Position numbers and translations under genes: made by a program
In this document: positions 46,719 to 59,200 of the stretch, piece by piece
How the letters are laid out: each line of letters starts with the position of its first letter
Position numbering within the stretch: position 1 is the stretch's first letter
The notes under the pieces: generated by a model
Told to the model about the DNA's origin: nothing
The model's database searches: none
Seen by the model: only the letters and a program-made list of their open reading frames with translations
Assembly (NCBI RefSeq): GCF_963678635.1
Contig: NC_087066.1
Coordinates: 6,849,954 to 6,913,953, forward strand
Direction of reading: 5' to 3'
Origin: Symsagittifera roscoffensis
Lineage: Eukaryota; Xenacoelomorpha; Acoela; Convolutidae
DNA length: 64,000 nt

Positions 46719-49269
46719 TTTGGTAATAAGCTGATTAAATCGTGTTGAGGTAATCTTTTGTAGTAAAAAAAATAAGTGAATAGTACGGATGGTCACGCAT
46801 TACACCATTCATCACCTTTTAATCGCAAATAATTAAAGCATAAATCGCAAACAGTAAATGTTTTCATTTTCAATAAATTACCATAACGTCTTGTAATACA
46901 ATCTGTAAGGCGAATAATGTTGATGTTCAACTGATACCACTCATTAGAATGTCTTTTACATTTTGCAAATTTATCAGCGTTTTTAATTAAAAAAATAGCT
47001 AGTATCGGGTTCTGAGGATACATTGAAAACGTCCAGATTTACGTGTCGTGATTTATTTGCAATTAAAACATTGAATGCTTTTTGCGCTTCAAACGCATTG
47101 AATCTTCATTTTTTTTATTTGGATTTCCAGAATTATTTTTAATACTTGAGTTTCTGTTTTCGTTGGTTGATTCACCGTAACTTTTTTAAACAACTTTGAC
47201 ATTATAATTGTTCGTTTCTGATAGTTGTTTGCCATAATTGTCCTTGTGTTCTAAACTTATTATTGGCTCCCAGTGAGTTGTTTGATGATGGATTAGGAAA
47301 CTAGGGGAAGGATTTGTAATAAAGGAGTTGTACATAAACCATGTTCGAGTAATATCAGAATAAACAATTTGGTTTGAAATATAAAAGAAAATGCGGCTAT
47401 TTCAATGTCACCACCCAACTCTCCGCTTTTCCACATTTTTGATGAGGTAATGTAACTTGACTTTGTTTCATTTTGTCGGTCTGTATGTGCATTTAGTTGA
47501 TCGTGGTAAACGGAACTTTATTCAATTGGTCACATATTATATTTCTAAGGTAATTTGAACTTTGCTGGGAACTTGTAGGTAATTAACTGAAAGTACTAAA
47601 TAAACAATTACCATCTTTGGTAATTTGTGCTGTTTTACCTGGAATCATTTGAATATTATTTGTTAGGAGTGTTTCAAAAGCGTTGGTGCCAAATCCATAC
47701 AAACCAAACTTGACCAAGTAGCTTTTTTTTCATTCGTTTTCGAATTTAGAACTTACTTCTAAAGATGTTTCCGTAAAACTGCGTTCCTCCTGATTCAATG
47801 AATCCTTGCTATGCTTCACGCAATACTCGGATTTTGCCGCCACAAAGCGCTGGCACTCCTGGCATTTTCTGGGTGGGACACACCTTCCCTCTTTTTTTTC
47901 CAATCATCAAGTTTTGAGTTAGTCTTCAGTTCATGATCTAACCATGTTTTTATTTATTTAGCCATGTAATTTTTTTAAAATAATATTAATTGATTAAGAT
48001 AAGTTAATCGCATCTCAAAGTTTTCGTTGTGTAGATATAATTATGGCCAAATTTATTACAAACAGGTTAACTTGAAAAACATGAAATTCATTAGGATAAC
48101 TACAAGTAGATTGATAACTTTTGGTTGATTTAAATTTTTTATTTCAACGAAATCATTCACACTGAATTCAATGTTAGCAATTTAACAGTTTTTTTTGCAA
48201 TCATATTTCAAATTAAACAAATTCTTGATTGTATACTGATTATTTGTCACCATTTTTTTCTGGTTGTAACTTTGGTTTCCATTCAAAAGAAATCGTGTAA
48301 CGTCCAAATTTTTCTTAACGTCAATTTCTTCGTCAGATACTAGCTGCTTCCAATGTTTTTTCCATTCACCAGTTTGAGCGAACTACAAAAAATTTAATTT
48401 GTTCAAGTTCAAAAAAGGAAAGTGAATCAGAGTAAACCTTCTTGAGAATTTTTTTTAGTTAATAATTTTAAGAACAAACATTCTATTCTCTTTTGATAAT
48501 AATTATTGTTGAATTTATTTCAAAAAAATCTGAAAATATGCTGATTAATATTTATCAATTTTCGTCTTACAAACCTTGAACAGATGTACTTATTTCTTCC
48601 GAAAACATGGCGGTATGCCATTTCTGTCAGATTTAACCCGTCTAATTGGAAGTCGTTTTTTTCCTAACACAACTGGATAGCGATATGTAACGTCGACGCA
48701 ATGCCTTGCCTAAGCATTTGTTCAGTTCATATATGTTTTTACGGACATTCCTATTCAAGATACTAGTCACCAGAACAGGAACATGCAACTGAATCAATAT
48801 CCGCTGTGGTGTCATTATAACCTTGAAGGCATTTGCTGCTTTCTGGAATAGTTTTTTTGGTTATTTTCTATGCAAACTCACGTCATTTCCTCACAATTGA
48901 TTCAAAATGTTTCAAGGCACTGGAACGCTTTAAACCTGAAATACCATAGAAGTAGTAGTGGTCATATTTATGAACCCATATGTTATCAGGCGAATACAAA
49001 ACTTCCCTCATTCGTTTCACACGTGAATCCCCGAAAAACAGTATCCTTAAATATCAATCTTCTAATTATGATTTTTAACATTTTTCAAATAAATGAAGTA
49101 ATTAAAATTAAAAACTTTTCCAATGAGTCCTTTCGATCCATTTGACTCCTTGTCTTTCTAAATTATATTAACTACAAGTATTACTTAATCTTAAATACAA
49201 AATATTGTTAAACGCAAGTAAAGTTACGGTAACAAAACAAAAACATTTTGCTTCACCAAAATGATAATT
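46719..49269. repeat. 2.55 kb segmental duplication, copy 2
   Basis: Direct copy of 42831-45399 (offset 3.87-3.90 kb), including a second, slightly more decayed OTU segment at about 47430-47700 and a second zinc segment at 46793-47023. Beyond 49269 the sequence is unrelated. Confidence 0.95.
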
Positions 49270-50191
49270 TATGTATGTGTATACCAATTTTGTAATTATG
49301 AGAGGGAGTGCGTTGTCCCGCAAATTTTCCAAAAATGGCTTTTTAAAAAAGTTGACCAAAAAAATTCTTTTAAACGTTAAATGTTTAGGAGATGGGTGTT
49401 TAGGAGATGAGATGTTAAGAGATGGGTGTTCAGTAAATCGTTTTGCAAATTGAGGGGCCTAGAAATTGATTAAGTCGTAAACTTGTTTTGCAAAAGTTCT
49501 GCATTACTTTCTTGATAAATAAAAAAAGTGGAAAACAATCCATTTTAAAGTTTGTTAAAGCAATGATTAACAAAACGTAATTTCATGTTGAATGACTTTT
49601 TTTTGCTTTTAATTTTGATCTTTTGTTTAAAAAGTCTTCTTCAGTTTTATTTTTGTTTTCATTGATGTTTTTTCGTGTGCGTTGTCAAACACGTCAAACA
49701 TCGATATTTAAGCACTCTGGGATGTGGCAAATTATCAACAATCAATCATTTTAGTAATCCACACTTAATTTGAAAAAATTTTGCGAAAAAACCTACTATT
49801 TTGGACAGTTACTTACAAGTTTTAGCAGAAATTCACTCCTCACTTTCCTCGGTTCCCCCTCTTTTAAAACTCTATTCACTCCTCACTTTCCTCGTTACAT
49901 TTTAAAACAATTTCTATGACTTAACACCGTTTTAATCCAAAATGAAAAGAAAACTTAGTTCAAAGGGGATTTCAGTAAACATCAAAGAATTAAACGAGAG
50001 AAATTTTTGCCATTTAAAGCAAAACAAATTCGTTTTGCCTAATTTGCGTAAGTTTTGAACAGAAATGACCTTGCAAATGATTTCATTGAAACGTTTTAAA
50101 CCATAATGAAATGGCCTTGCCAATACTTTCAATGAATCATTCGAAAATGAACCAAAAACAAGCAATAACTCAATAAACTTCAAAAGCCCGC
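49270..50191. other. AT-rich spacer with two short repeats
   Basis: GTTTAGGAGATGGGT is repeated at 49383-49430. CACTCCTCACTTTCCTCG occurs twice at 49832-49895. No gene. Confidence 0.5.
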
Positions 50192-51253
50192 AAATAGTTA
50201 GACGTCTTTTGACTAATATGGCCTAATTTTCTGGACATTTTCAGCCAGTAAAGAAAATTAAAAAAGGTTTAACCAATGCTAAAAGCCTAAAATCAATATT
50301 TTTTAGAATCATTCTCGAACTTAAACTTATGACCTGACCGCTTTGTCAGCTTTTTTTGAACTGTTGGCACATAAGCGCAAAGCTAAAGGGTTTGCCAGTC
50401 CGTAGTCCCAATCTAGGATCCCGAAAATAAGGGCGATTGTCCTGGGGTTAATTTGCTAAGGCACGAGTCAAATTCTTGTGTTTAGTTACGTTTCCGAGAG
50501 TGTGCAAGGAAACGTTTTTCAAAAAAACTGACAAAAATTTCAGTAGTATTAAAATTTTCAATGGCTTAACACCAACTAGATAATGCTCTGAAAAAGTACA
50601 GATCAGTTTTGTCTTTGTAAACGGATATTATGTTTTGTACTCTTTCGTTTAAAACTCGATACTTTTTCTTTTTTGTGAATTTATGGCCACTCGATGCATC
50701 AAAAAAGTTGAGTTTTTGCACGGAAACGTCTTTTCGCAGGCTGCCCACTACTTTCCACATATTTGGGTGGGCTCCGCTGAAATAAGAGTGAATCCCGAAA
50801 TGCCATCCCTCGACAGCATTTGTTGTTCGAGCAATCCCACTCACGGCCGCATCTCGCTGGTTCCAAAGTGAGGGTGGGAATAAAACTTCACGATTTGGCA
50901 CCAAGGTTTTTATATAAGTAGAGCCGAAGTACACACACAACCCGTCAATTTTCTCAATTTTCTCGGATTCTAAACAGTTTTTGTCACCTACGTTCTGAAA
51001 TTCCTGAACGATCATGTCATAGGAATCGCCGATCTTTTCTTTTTTTTCGAATGCAAGAGATGGTAGCATTTTAAAAGCCAGCGCTAAAGCGTGATTCGTT
51101 TCGTAGGTCACTTTCAGACCCGATTCATTAATTTTTCTCATGTAACTCTGGGAGAGATGGAAAAAACAACCCGGTAAATGTTTTTTGGAAGGACTGAAGA
51201 GCAGCTTGCTCGAAATCTAACAAATTTTTTTCAGGCCGGCAGTTGCGTGCTAA
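50192..51253. repeat. 1.06 kb tandem duplication, copy 1 (MULE 3' half)
   Basis: Starts ATAGTTAGACGTCTTTTGAC. Repeated immediately downstream at 51254-52315 with scattered differences. Confidence 0.9.
50566..51175 (-). pseudogene. MULE transposase C-terminal part, second family, copy 1
   Basis: A 191-codon frame with SLWNQRDAAVSGIARTTNAV and EGWHFGIHSYFSGAHPNMW, the TTNAVEGWH signature and following helical region of MULE transposases. Preceded in another frame by the C..H motif (GCFFHLSQS-like). It lacks the N-terminal two thirds because the duplication unit begins inside the gene. Confidence 0.75.
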
Positions 51254-52315
51254 ACCAATAGTTAGACGTCCTTTGACTATTATGTTCTAATTTTCTGGAC
51301 TTTTTCAGCCAGTAAAGAAATTTAAAAAAGGTTCAACTAATGCCAAAAGCCTAAAATCAATACTCTTTAGAATCATTCTCGAACTTAAACTTTTGACCTG
51401 ATCGCTTTGTCAGCTGTTTTTGAACAGCTGGCACATAAGCGCAAAGCTAAAGGGTTTGCCAGCCCGTAGTCCCAACCTAGGATCCCAAAAATAAGGGCGA
51501 TTGTCCTGGGGTTAAATTGCTAAGGCACGAGTCAAGTTCTTGCGTTTAGTTACGTTTCCGGGAGTGTGCAAGGAAACGTTTTTCAAAAAAAGCTGACAAA
51601 AATTTCAGCAGGATTAAAATTTGTATTTTTAATAATACGAAAGAATAAACAAAAATGAGACAAAATTTTCAATGGTTTAACCCAAACTAGACAATGCTCT
51701 GAAAAAGTACAGATCAGTTTTGTCTTCGTAAACGGACATTATGTTTTGTACTCTTTCATTTAAAACTCGATACTTTTTCTTTTTTGTGAATTTATGGCCA
51801 CTCGATGCATCAAAAAAGTTGAGTTTTGCACGGAAGCGTCTTTTCGCAGGCTGCCCACTACTTTCCTTATATTTGGGTGGGCTCCGCTGAAATAAGAGTG
51901 AATCCCGCCGAAATGCCATCCCTCGACAGCATTTGTTGTTCGAGCAATCCCACTCACGGCCGCATCTCGCTGGTTCCAAAGGTAGGGTGGGAATAAAACT
52001 TCACGATTTGGCACCAAGGTTTTTATATAAGTAGAGCCGAAGTACACACACAACCCGTCAATTTTCTCAATTTTCTCGGATTTTAAACACTTTTTGTCAC
52101 ATACATTCTTAATTTCCTGAAGGATCATGTCATAGGAATCGCCGATCTTTTCTTTTTTTTCGAATGCAAGGGATGTTAGCATTTTTGAAGCCAGCGCTGA
52201 ATCGTGATTCGTTTCGTAGGTCACTTTCAGAACCAATTCATTAATTTTTCTCATGTAACTCTGGGAGAGATGGAAAAAACCACCCGATAAATGTGCTTCG
52301 GGGAATGTTTTTTGG
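51254..52315. repeat. 1.06 kb tandem duplication, copy 2
   Basis: Second copy of 50192-51253. It joins at its 5' (high-coordinate) side to the rest of the MULE gene. Confidence 0.9.
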
Positions 52316-52825
52316 AAGGACTGACGAGACTGAACATTTTTGGAGTACTTTTGAAAGTTCCATCGGCTAACTCAGTATTTCGGGTCGCCGCACAAAATGA
52401 TTCGCTCATGATCATTTGATCCACTGTCATACCGGATAAAGTTTTCAAAAGTTTCAAGGATCTCGAAATTTCGGGCAACGGGGATGGGCGGCATATTTAC
52501 ATCTAGCTGCTTACGAGTGCGCGCAGCCGTTCGGATCAGTTTGTCTTTACTTGGGAGGGCAAACTGAGTGGCCAAATTGTTTGTAACTGGCAAAACCGCA
52601 CTGGCAACTGCAACAGTCGGGGTGAATCTCTCGATGAGATCTTTTATATACTTTATGACATTTCGGTCCTCCGATTTTCCCCTTGAAATGTCATGGTTAT
52701 GCTCTCCACGCGTCTCTATTGATTCGTTATTTTCAGTAATGGCATTTGCTCGACATTTATGTGTTTGATATTTTGAGCAAATCCAGTTTTCGGTAAACTT
52801 ATTTTTTCGCTTGAAATAAAATTAG
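51677..52825 (-). pseudogene. FLYWCH-MULE transposase, second family, copy 2
   Basis: In order on the - strand: a FLYWCH-like finger (NWICSKYQTHKCRANAITEN then ETRGEHNHDIS, about 52800-52695), LPSKDKLIRTAARTRKQLD, ETFENFIRYDSGSNDHERI, TELADGTFKSTPKMFSLV (the W-x-DGTFK catalytic start), KINELVLKVTYETNHDSALA, and GIARTTNAVEGWHFGGIHSY. FLYWCH plus MULE is a known animal transposase architecture: the finger binds element ends and the core cuts DNA. Frame changes near 52480, 52260 and 51830 break the gene. This is the parent of the truncated copy at 50566-51175. Confidence 0.8.
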
Positions 52826-53180
52826 TGGCCGGACGCTGTAAGAATTGGCTTGTTTTTAAATGAAACTATGATTTCGAAAGAAGAAACATTCATATTGTGT
52901 TTATTCTGTTAGCGTTTGTTTATCATTTGAGTAAAGTATAAAGTGATTGTCAGTATTTAATTTTTGTCAGAATTTTACGTCAAATTGTTATGAATTGACA
53001 CAAGCAGCTTTTTTTAAATTATCATAATGGTTTAGCGAAAAGTCTAATTGAAAATAAATTACAAACTTGTTAGTAAGAGTCTTAAGTAATTTACGAAGCC
53101 TCCTTTTAGCCTGTATAACTAAGATAAACCAAGTTTTTCATTATGGTGCGTGCGTTAATTGCAGGATTAACTTTGGTGTG
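52826..53180. other. Spacer upstream of the MULE gene
   Basis: AT-rich. The MULE terminal inverted repeat was not located. No gene. Confidence 0.4.
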
Positions 53181-53546
53181 ATAAGAGTTCAGCCTTAAGC
53201 ATAAGAGATAAAGCATTAGTTTTTATTAGTGAAATGACTAGGTGTTAAAATGTACTGTGTTAAACTGGAAAATAGGAGTTATATTGTTGTCGATTTAAAT
53301 TGTTTAGTATTGAAATGACTAAGTGTTAAAATGTACGGCGTTAAATTGTATGTCATTAAATTATAGGACACCCAATAAGAGTTAAGCATTAAGCATAAGA
53401 GATAAGCATTAATGTTAATAGTGAAATGACTAGGTGTTAAAATGTACTGTGCTTAACTGGAAAATAGGAGTTATATTGTTTTCGATTTAAGTTGATTAGT
53501 GGTGAAATGACTAACGGTGTTAAATTGTATGTCATTAGATTGTAGC
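53181..53546. repeat. About 194-bp tandem repeat, 2 units
   Basis: ATAAGAGTTMAGCMTTAAGC starts units at 53181 and 53375. Each contains GAAATGACTAGGTGTTAAAA, repeated again within the unit in shorter form. Confidence 0.85.
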
Positions 53547-53559
53547 AAGCCTCTTCACT

Positions 53560-54620
53560 GCATCTTTCAAAGTACACTATCTCCGAAGCACAATTTCCAA
53601 AGCACACTCATCAAAATCGCCCAAGTACGTTTCTGACCACACTTGAATCCTGTACAAAGGCCTCCAAAAATCTCGATAACTGTGATTAGGCCTCCGAAAA
53701 TCGCGAAACCTGTAAAAAGGGTGCATAGACATTTGTGTCCCAGACATTTGTGTCCTTGACAAAACAGTCTGAAATTGTGAAATTGTACCAGACATTTATG
53801 TCCCAGACAAAATTGTCCCAAACTGTTTTGCGAAATTTCTTTGATTTGACCTTGTGATCTTTAATGCTTTGTTCTTTTTTGGTCGTTCTTTAATTAGATT
53901 CTATGCGTACCAATTAGCCATAGAACAGTCAACGTGAGACAAAACTTTCAAGAACAGGTTGAAATTTAAAAGCGCATTTGGCCGAGCGATGAAGTCATAA
54001 GTTTCAGGTCAAAAGGTCTGAAGTTCAAATCTCGGGTCTGACAAAATTTTTTCGTAATTTAGTCAATATTTGAAATTAAAAAATCCAAAATTGGGTAAAC
54101 TAGGGCAAAGTTGAAATGGGTTGACTTGATTGAGCCAAAAGGGAAGAGGATGGCAAAAGCTTGATTATATCGCACCAATCATCAGCGCCACTGAGAATGT
54201 CGAGTCCCGGAAGAGTGTTGAAAACTATTATTCGCTTGGTATCATTAGGTCCAGAGTCTAAATGATTTGAGTCCTGAGTGAATTTTGTCTCTATTATGCT
54301 GCACAAAGTAATTTCTGGTCTAATTGCTCAGTTTCGTGGTCTTATCGATTTAATCCTCCCTAATGAGAGCTTATCAAATTAATCCGGTCATTAACTAGTG
54401 TGGCATTAGCCCGGACAGTTTTGGGACAATTTTGTCTGTGAACCAAACGTCTTGGACATTTTTTGCATTGTGGACTGTTTTTGCCGGAACATAAATGTCT
54501 GGGACACAAATGTCCTGACACGGTAAAAAGAAAGGCCTCTAAAAATCTGGATACTTGTGAAAAGGTTTCCGAAATTGCGACGCCTGTATGTCTCAATTTG
54601 CGTCGGAACACCACACCTGA
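53560..54620. mobile_element. Foldback-like element with GACATTTRTGTCC subterminal repeats
   Basis: Left arm (53720-53826) carries AGACATTTGTGTCCCAGACA, TTGACAAAACAGTCTG and GACAAAATTGTCCCAAACTG. Right arm (54413-54520) carries the inversions CAGTTTTGGGACAATTTTGT and AACATAAATGTCTGGGACAC. Outside these lie directly repeated GGCCTC-AAAAATCT-GATA...CTGT blocks at both sides (53660-53715 and 54533-54590). The centre holds a tRNA-like stretch and no transposase. Confidence 0.6.
53971..54042 (+). repeat. tRNA-like stretch inside the foldback element
   Basis: TTGGCCGAGCG matches the A-box of Ser/Leu-type tRNAs, and AAGTTCAAATCTC about 40 nt later matches the B-box. Overall length fits a tRNA or tRNA-derived SINE, but the acceptor stem is not convincing. 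Confidence 0.45.
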
Positions 54621-56261
54621 ACCTGTCTTTTTCCAGATGAAGTCACCTTCGGTCTTGTCTTATTTCTATGTAACATTCGCCCAAATACTACACAGCAACG
54701 GAGCGTAGAAAAAGTACCTATTAACGACTGGCAGGCGTCAGTTACCTTAATCCTACTCGTTTTTCACCGTCTCGACCTTGCCAGTTGATTTTCTGGTCTG
54801 TTTAGGGCAAAGTAAAAAGTTACCATTTTTAGGCCATCAGTCAAACGACTTTTGATCAGCTTTCGTTTACATGCGAACACAACCACATAGCTGAGTCTCG
54901 GATCCTCAGACTACATGATTGTCATTAAAAACACGGCTCAAACAACCTATTTTAACATATTTTTGTGTGACAGTTCTATATTAAATCCATTGGAGATGGA
55001 TTGACCCTTTCCTCTTTTTAGCTACTCATGTTCTGAAATATCAAACAATAACGGTGTTAATTAAGATCTATGACATTACAGCAGCTATACAGTCAGTCTA
55101 TACAGTCCCTTCACATAGAACAGTCTCTGGGGGACCAAGCCTCCGCTCCCGTAATATTCCTGAGATAACGCTCTTATCTCTTATAATTCGTGTCCCGGGA
55201 GGGTTCCGTGGTGTATTTCTTCCCCCACTGAAGCCTCCTTCTCCACCAATATCTGTTAACAAGTGTCTTATCGTGCGTTGTTGCCACGATAAGAGGCTTC
55301 GTGTTTTCAGTCTCTGGTACGACTGTTTTTCACAATATCCGTCGTTGTTCTCATTTTCGTCACTTTTTGGCTCAAAATGGCCGTCTTTTTCTATTTCTCA
55401 GAAATGTTCACTCTTCAATCGAAATTTTAAAAATAAAAATTCTAGAACATTCTGACCCTCCTTCGCAACACTTTTTCGTTCATAAGGCCTTTAGTCGTTC
55501 TTTTTTACGTCGCCGGAAGGTTGTGCTGTGTCATCTGGCAGAATGGCACATACTCCCCGGACAAGTCTCCATCAATGTCCCCATTGATCGCATAACACCG
55601 GGTTATCGTCAAGTAGTTATCCAGTTTTCTGTAATCAATCTTACAAATCGCATAAGAAAATGAAATTTATCTACCCCACCTCAACTCACTACGTGTTCAC
55701 AAATGGCATCGTACTACATCTCACTGCCTTTCAACATTTTCAAAAAATTTGCACCATGAGGAGTGTCCTAGATAAAATTTCTTTTCTGACTACTTACGTC
55801 GTCTTGCCATAAAACTTCTTTTTGCTCTTTGTGATTAAAAAGTGGGACGTGGCACGGCCACGCACCCGTTAAAATTAACTTAACTTCACTCACCAAGTAT
55901 AATCAGTTATTTATGCGGTCCTTTCAATATTAAAACTAAGAAACTCTGTGGCTAGGAAAGTTATTGAGTTACCCACCCTTCTCGAGCGAGTTTACTCAAA
56001 CTTACCATGTGACCACACAGTGAATTTGTGTCTTACACAGGTTAAAAACTTCAGTCGTGAATAAATAGGTAAATATACTCACCTAGGTTCCTCATACACA
56101 TACATAAATAGCCACAACTAAAATCAACAATTTCAACAATTTTAACAATTGCAACATTATAGTTTGGTCTGACCAAACTAGATCAAAACAAAAAGGTTCA
56201 CAAGTTCAATAATCAAAACTTGGTTGATTGGTTTAAGTTTTAGCACACAAATACAATCAAG
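54621..56261. other. 3' flank of the long two-frame unit
   Basis: Intermediate base composition. A perfect 9-bp hairpin CTTATCGTG/CACGATAAG lies at 55267-55293. Frames of about 120-130 codons on + (55054-55455; 55301-55663) overlap each other and look random. On the - strand, splice-like words (AGGTGAGTATATTTACC, ATGGTAAGTTTGAG) occur. It may be untranslated or terminal sequence of the unit at 56.3-64 kb. No second terminal copy is visible in the window. Confidence 0.4.
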
Positions 56262-56287
56262 TTTTCTCTCCTTCTCTTCTCTTCTTT
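56262..56287 (-). promoter_or_regulatory. Polypurine tract after the second long frame
   Basis: On the - strand, 26 consecutive purines (AAAGAAGAGAAGAGAAGG then AGAGAAAA) begin about 8 nt after the stop of the 1997-codon frame. The position resembles a polypurine tract of LTR retroelements, but no LTR or reverse transcriptase was seen, so this remains a suggestion. Confidence 0.35.
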
Positions 56288-56295
56288 GGTCATCT

Positions 56296-59200
56296 TCACT
56301 CCATCACTTCTCCATCCTGATCTTCGCTGTCTTCCAACACTTTCTCCAGCATGTCCATGGAGTTGCGGGCCGTGCCCCAACTCTCCTGTTCCAACAGCCT
56401 CGGTTTGCAGCAAGGTAGCAAGTCCACATTCACCTTCTGCTCCCGGTTCCTGCAAAAGCTGTTGTGAAGACATAGGCTCACGTTTCGTTCTAGGTCAGCT
56501 CTTAAGACCTCTTTCTTCTCATCTTCAGTAACACAAGGCGCTCCAGCTACCCGCTTCACCGCTGTGGTGACCGCGTTTCTGTGCGTCAAGAAAGCTCTCT
56601 TATAGGCTCCTGGTCCTATATCTAGCTGGAAAGATTGATAGGCTTCCGTGTTCCTCGACATGTGACGCTTCGCGCGTTCATACATCCATGATGTCATCAC
56701 TGCACGGAACCAAGGCATTAATCTTTGCCTTGACCATATCCTTTCAATGGCTTTAGGTATCCTCAGAACCTTGCAGGTGGTTCTGAAAAGATCCAACTCA
56801 TGACTCTTCTTCACGTTGCTCAGCTGCTCAGGAGTCGGCACGGCCGTCTCCTGCTGACTTGTGTCCGCGTTAGCCTCCAGCCATCTCACTGCTAGCATGG
56901 CGCTAACCACCACGATTGACACTTGTTGATTCTGATCGGGCAATCCCGTGGAGTACAACTCCTCCACGTCCCATACTAGGATCAGATTCCCGCGTTTGGG
57001 GTACCACAACGTCTGCGCCAAGCAGTGGCAAGGATACTCCCCATGGGTTCTCACTATGTTCCTTCGGGTCCGATACCCTGAGGCTCCCAGCAACGGTTCC
57101 ACTTCCATCAGAATTCTATGTAAATCGTCTTTTTCTTCTATTGTGGGGAATTCAGTGGGTAAGGCTCCACTCGCTTTCTGTTTCTCGAACTCACTCACAT
57201 TGCCTTCGTTCAGTCTCATGAACTCTTCACCCACAACGTCTTGCAACTCGCTTTCGGATCTCTTCGGGACTGCCCGAAAGATCTTTGCCAACAAGTCATA
57301 TGACCTTTCCGACATTCTGGCCAACCTCACGCACTTTGGCACCGAGAAAAGTTGGTCAACCAACACTTGTTGCGTCCTCGCATCCATTACCGCCATGTGC
57401 GTAGGATACTTGCTATTACAGTATGGCGCGGAGCTTGAACCCACCATATATTTTGAACCAGTAGGCCTGTGATAGGCTTCACTATCCTTCAGATTCATTT
57501 CATTTTCTAGAGCTTCTCGCCAGCCCCCAATCTTCTGCTCTGTCTGTAACGCTCCAGGGAATATCTCCACGCTGAGGGACGTCACTAGCTCATGGGCACG
57601 CTCTAGGCGCTCAAGCGATTCTATCGAACTCGTCATGCTACAAAATCCCAAGGCTGTGATCAAGTTTACGTCTGTCACCCCATGGCAGTCTGCGACCAAC
57701 TTCATGGCACTCTTATCTGACATGCTCAATCTTCCGTACAATCGTGCCAGTTGTCGATGCTGCTCGCTCAGCGTAATCAGGCAGTGTCCCAAGTTGCAAA
57801 CATGCCCTTCCATCCTACTTTGTTGAGCCAAGCATGTGCCTTGCTTCAACCAATCGCTCGATGGACTTTCCTCAGGCAGCTCCGTGGATGGATTGCTCTT
57901 CCGCTTCGTCGACTTCATGGCCAGCAGATGGTGTATCATGGCCAGATCATGTATACTCGCGTCATCATCTAGGTCTAACGTGATATCCGCAGTCATGTCC
58001 CAGATTAAACCGGCATTAGGATGAGGGCACCAAGAAGGCTTCATGAGTTCCCACATCGTCACTAGACTGGTTTTCAAGGGACCGTCCCAAGAACCACAAT
58101 CAAAACTCACTTGCCCCTTTAGCTCGGGAACCGAGGGTTCGACCACTCGTTCTTCCAAAATAATTCCCAGCTTGGGTTGTTCCACCATCAGCATTCCAGT
58201 TTCTTTAATACGTTCGACCCAGAAATTGAGTACTATGACTTGCTCATAGTCAAAGTACGCTTCCCTGGCTTCTTCATTCACGAAGGGATTATACGCCATC
58301 CCCGGTATGCCAGACACATATTGGAACGACTTCAGTTTCCCTAGTGTTGCAAACTCTTTTTGTCCTCTGACCGCTTCAATCAACTCTCGGCTCACTTTCA
58401 ATTCTTTGTTGGAATATCTTCTCACCTCTTCCAACTTGCGATAGCTTTCCATATCACTCGACTCCTTGCTTGGCACAGTCATTGGCATGTCCTGATTTAG
58501 TTCCAGGAGTGCCCTAAGGAAGTTCCTTTCACAATCAACTCCCTTTTGCCGAATGATCTTTATGCATTCTCCCAAAACAGGAGTGGGGATACGATCCACC
58601 ACGAACCTGACAAAGCAAAGGGCATCCTTACGCTTAGCCCATGCTATCGCAGAATCGTCTTTCGAAATCAACGCTCGCAGAGCTTCCATCAACTCCAGTT
58701 CCTGTTCCCGTGATTTCGAATCATTACTGGCTTCATACTCCGCTCTCTTGATGCCCATCAAGCACCAAGCCAACCGTACTTGCAGATCAGTTCTCACGCA
58801 AGGATGAGCCAGGTATGCCGCCACCGTAGCAGGTGCATGCATCGCCTCGTCGAAGTATCTCTGGAGGGCCGCCCTCCAGGAGATTTCTAGCAATTTTTCC
58901 AGTCCGACTTCGTTCGCTTCAGAGGACATTACCGTTCCGTATTCTTTTCGATTCAAGTTCGAATTCTCCGTGAGCTCTTTCAGATATTCCTGCATGACTC
59001 GCTTCTCGCTCCAAGCCATCAGGTGCCCTCTCGCGGAGTTCCTCGCTTTCAACATCTCCACATAACCCCCTGCCGGATCTCCCATGTGGACCGATTCCGG
59101 CACAGTTATTCGACTGTACTCGACCACGTCGAGTTGTCCTTCCAGTTTCAACTTGGCCATGTTGATTCGCGAGGGTCTATAATCTTCAAGTCCTCCAGAT

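Noticed and set aside
55054-55663. Two overlapping + strand frames of 120-133 codons
   Set aside because: Overlapping frames with random composition and no domain; more likely element flank.
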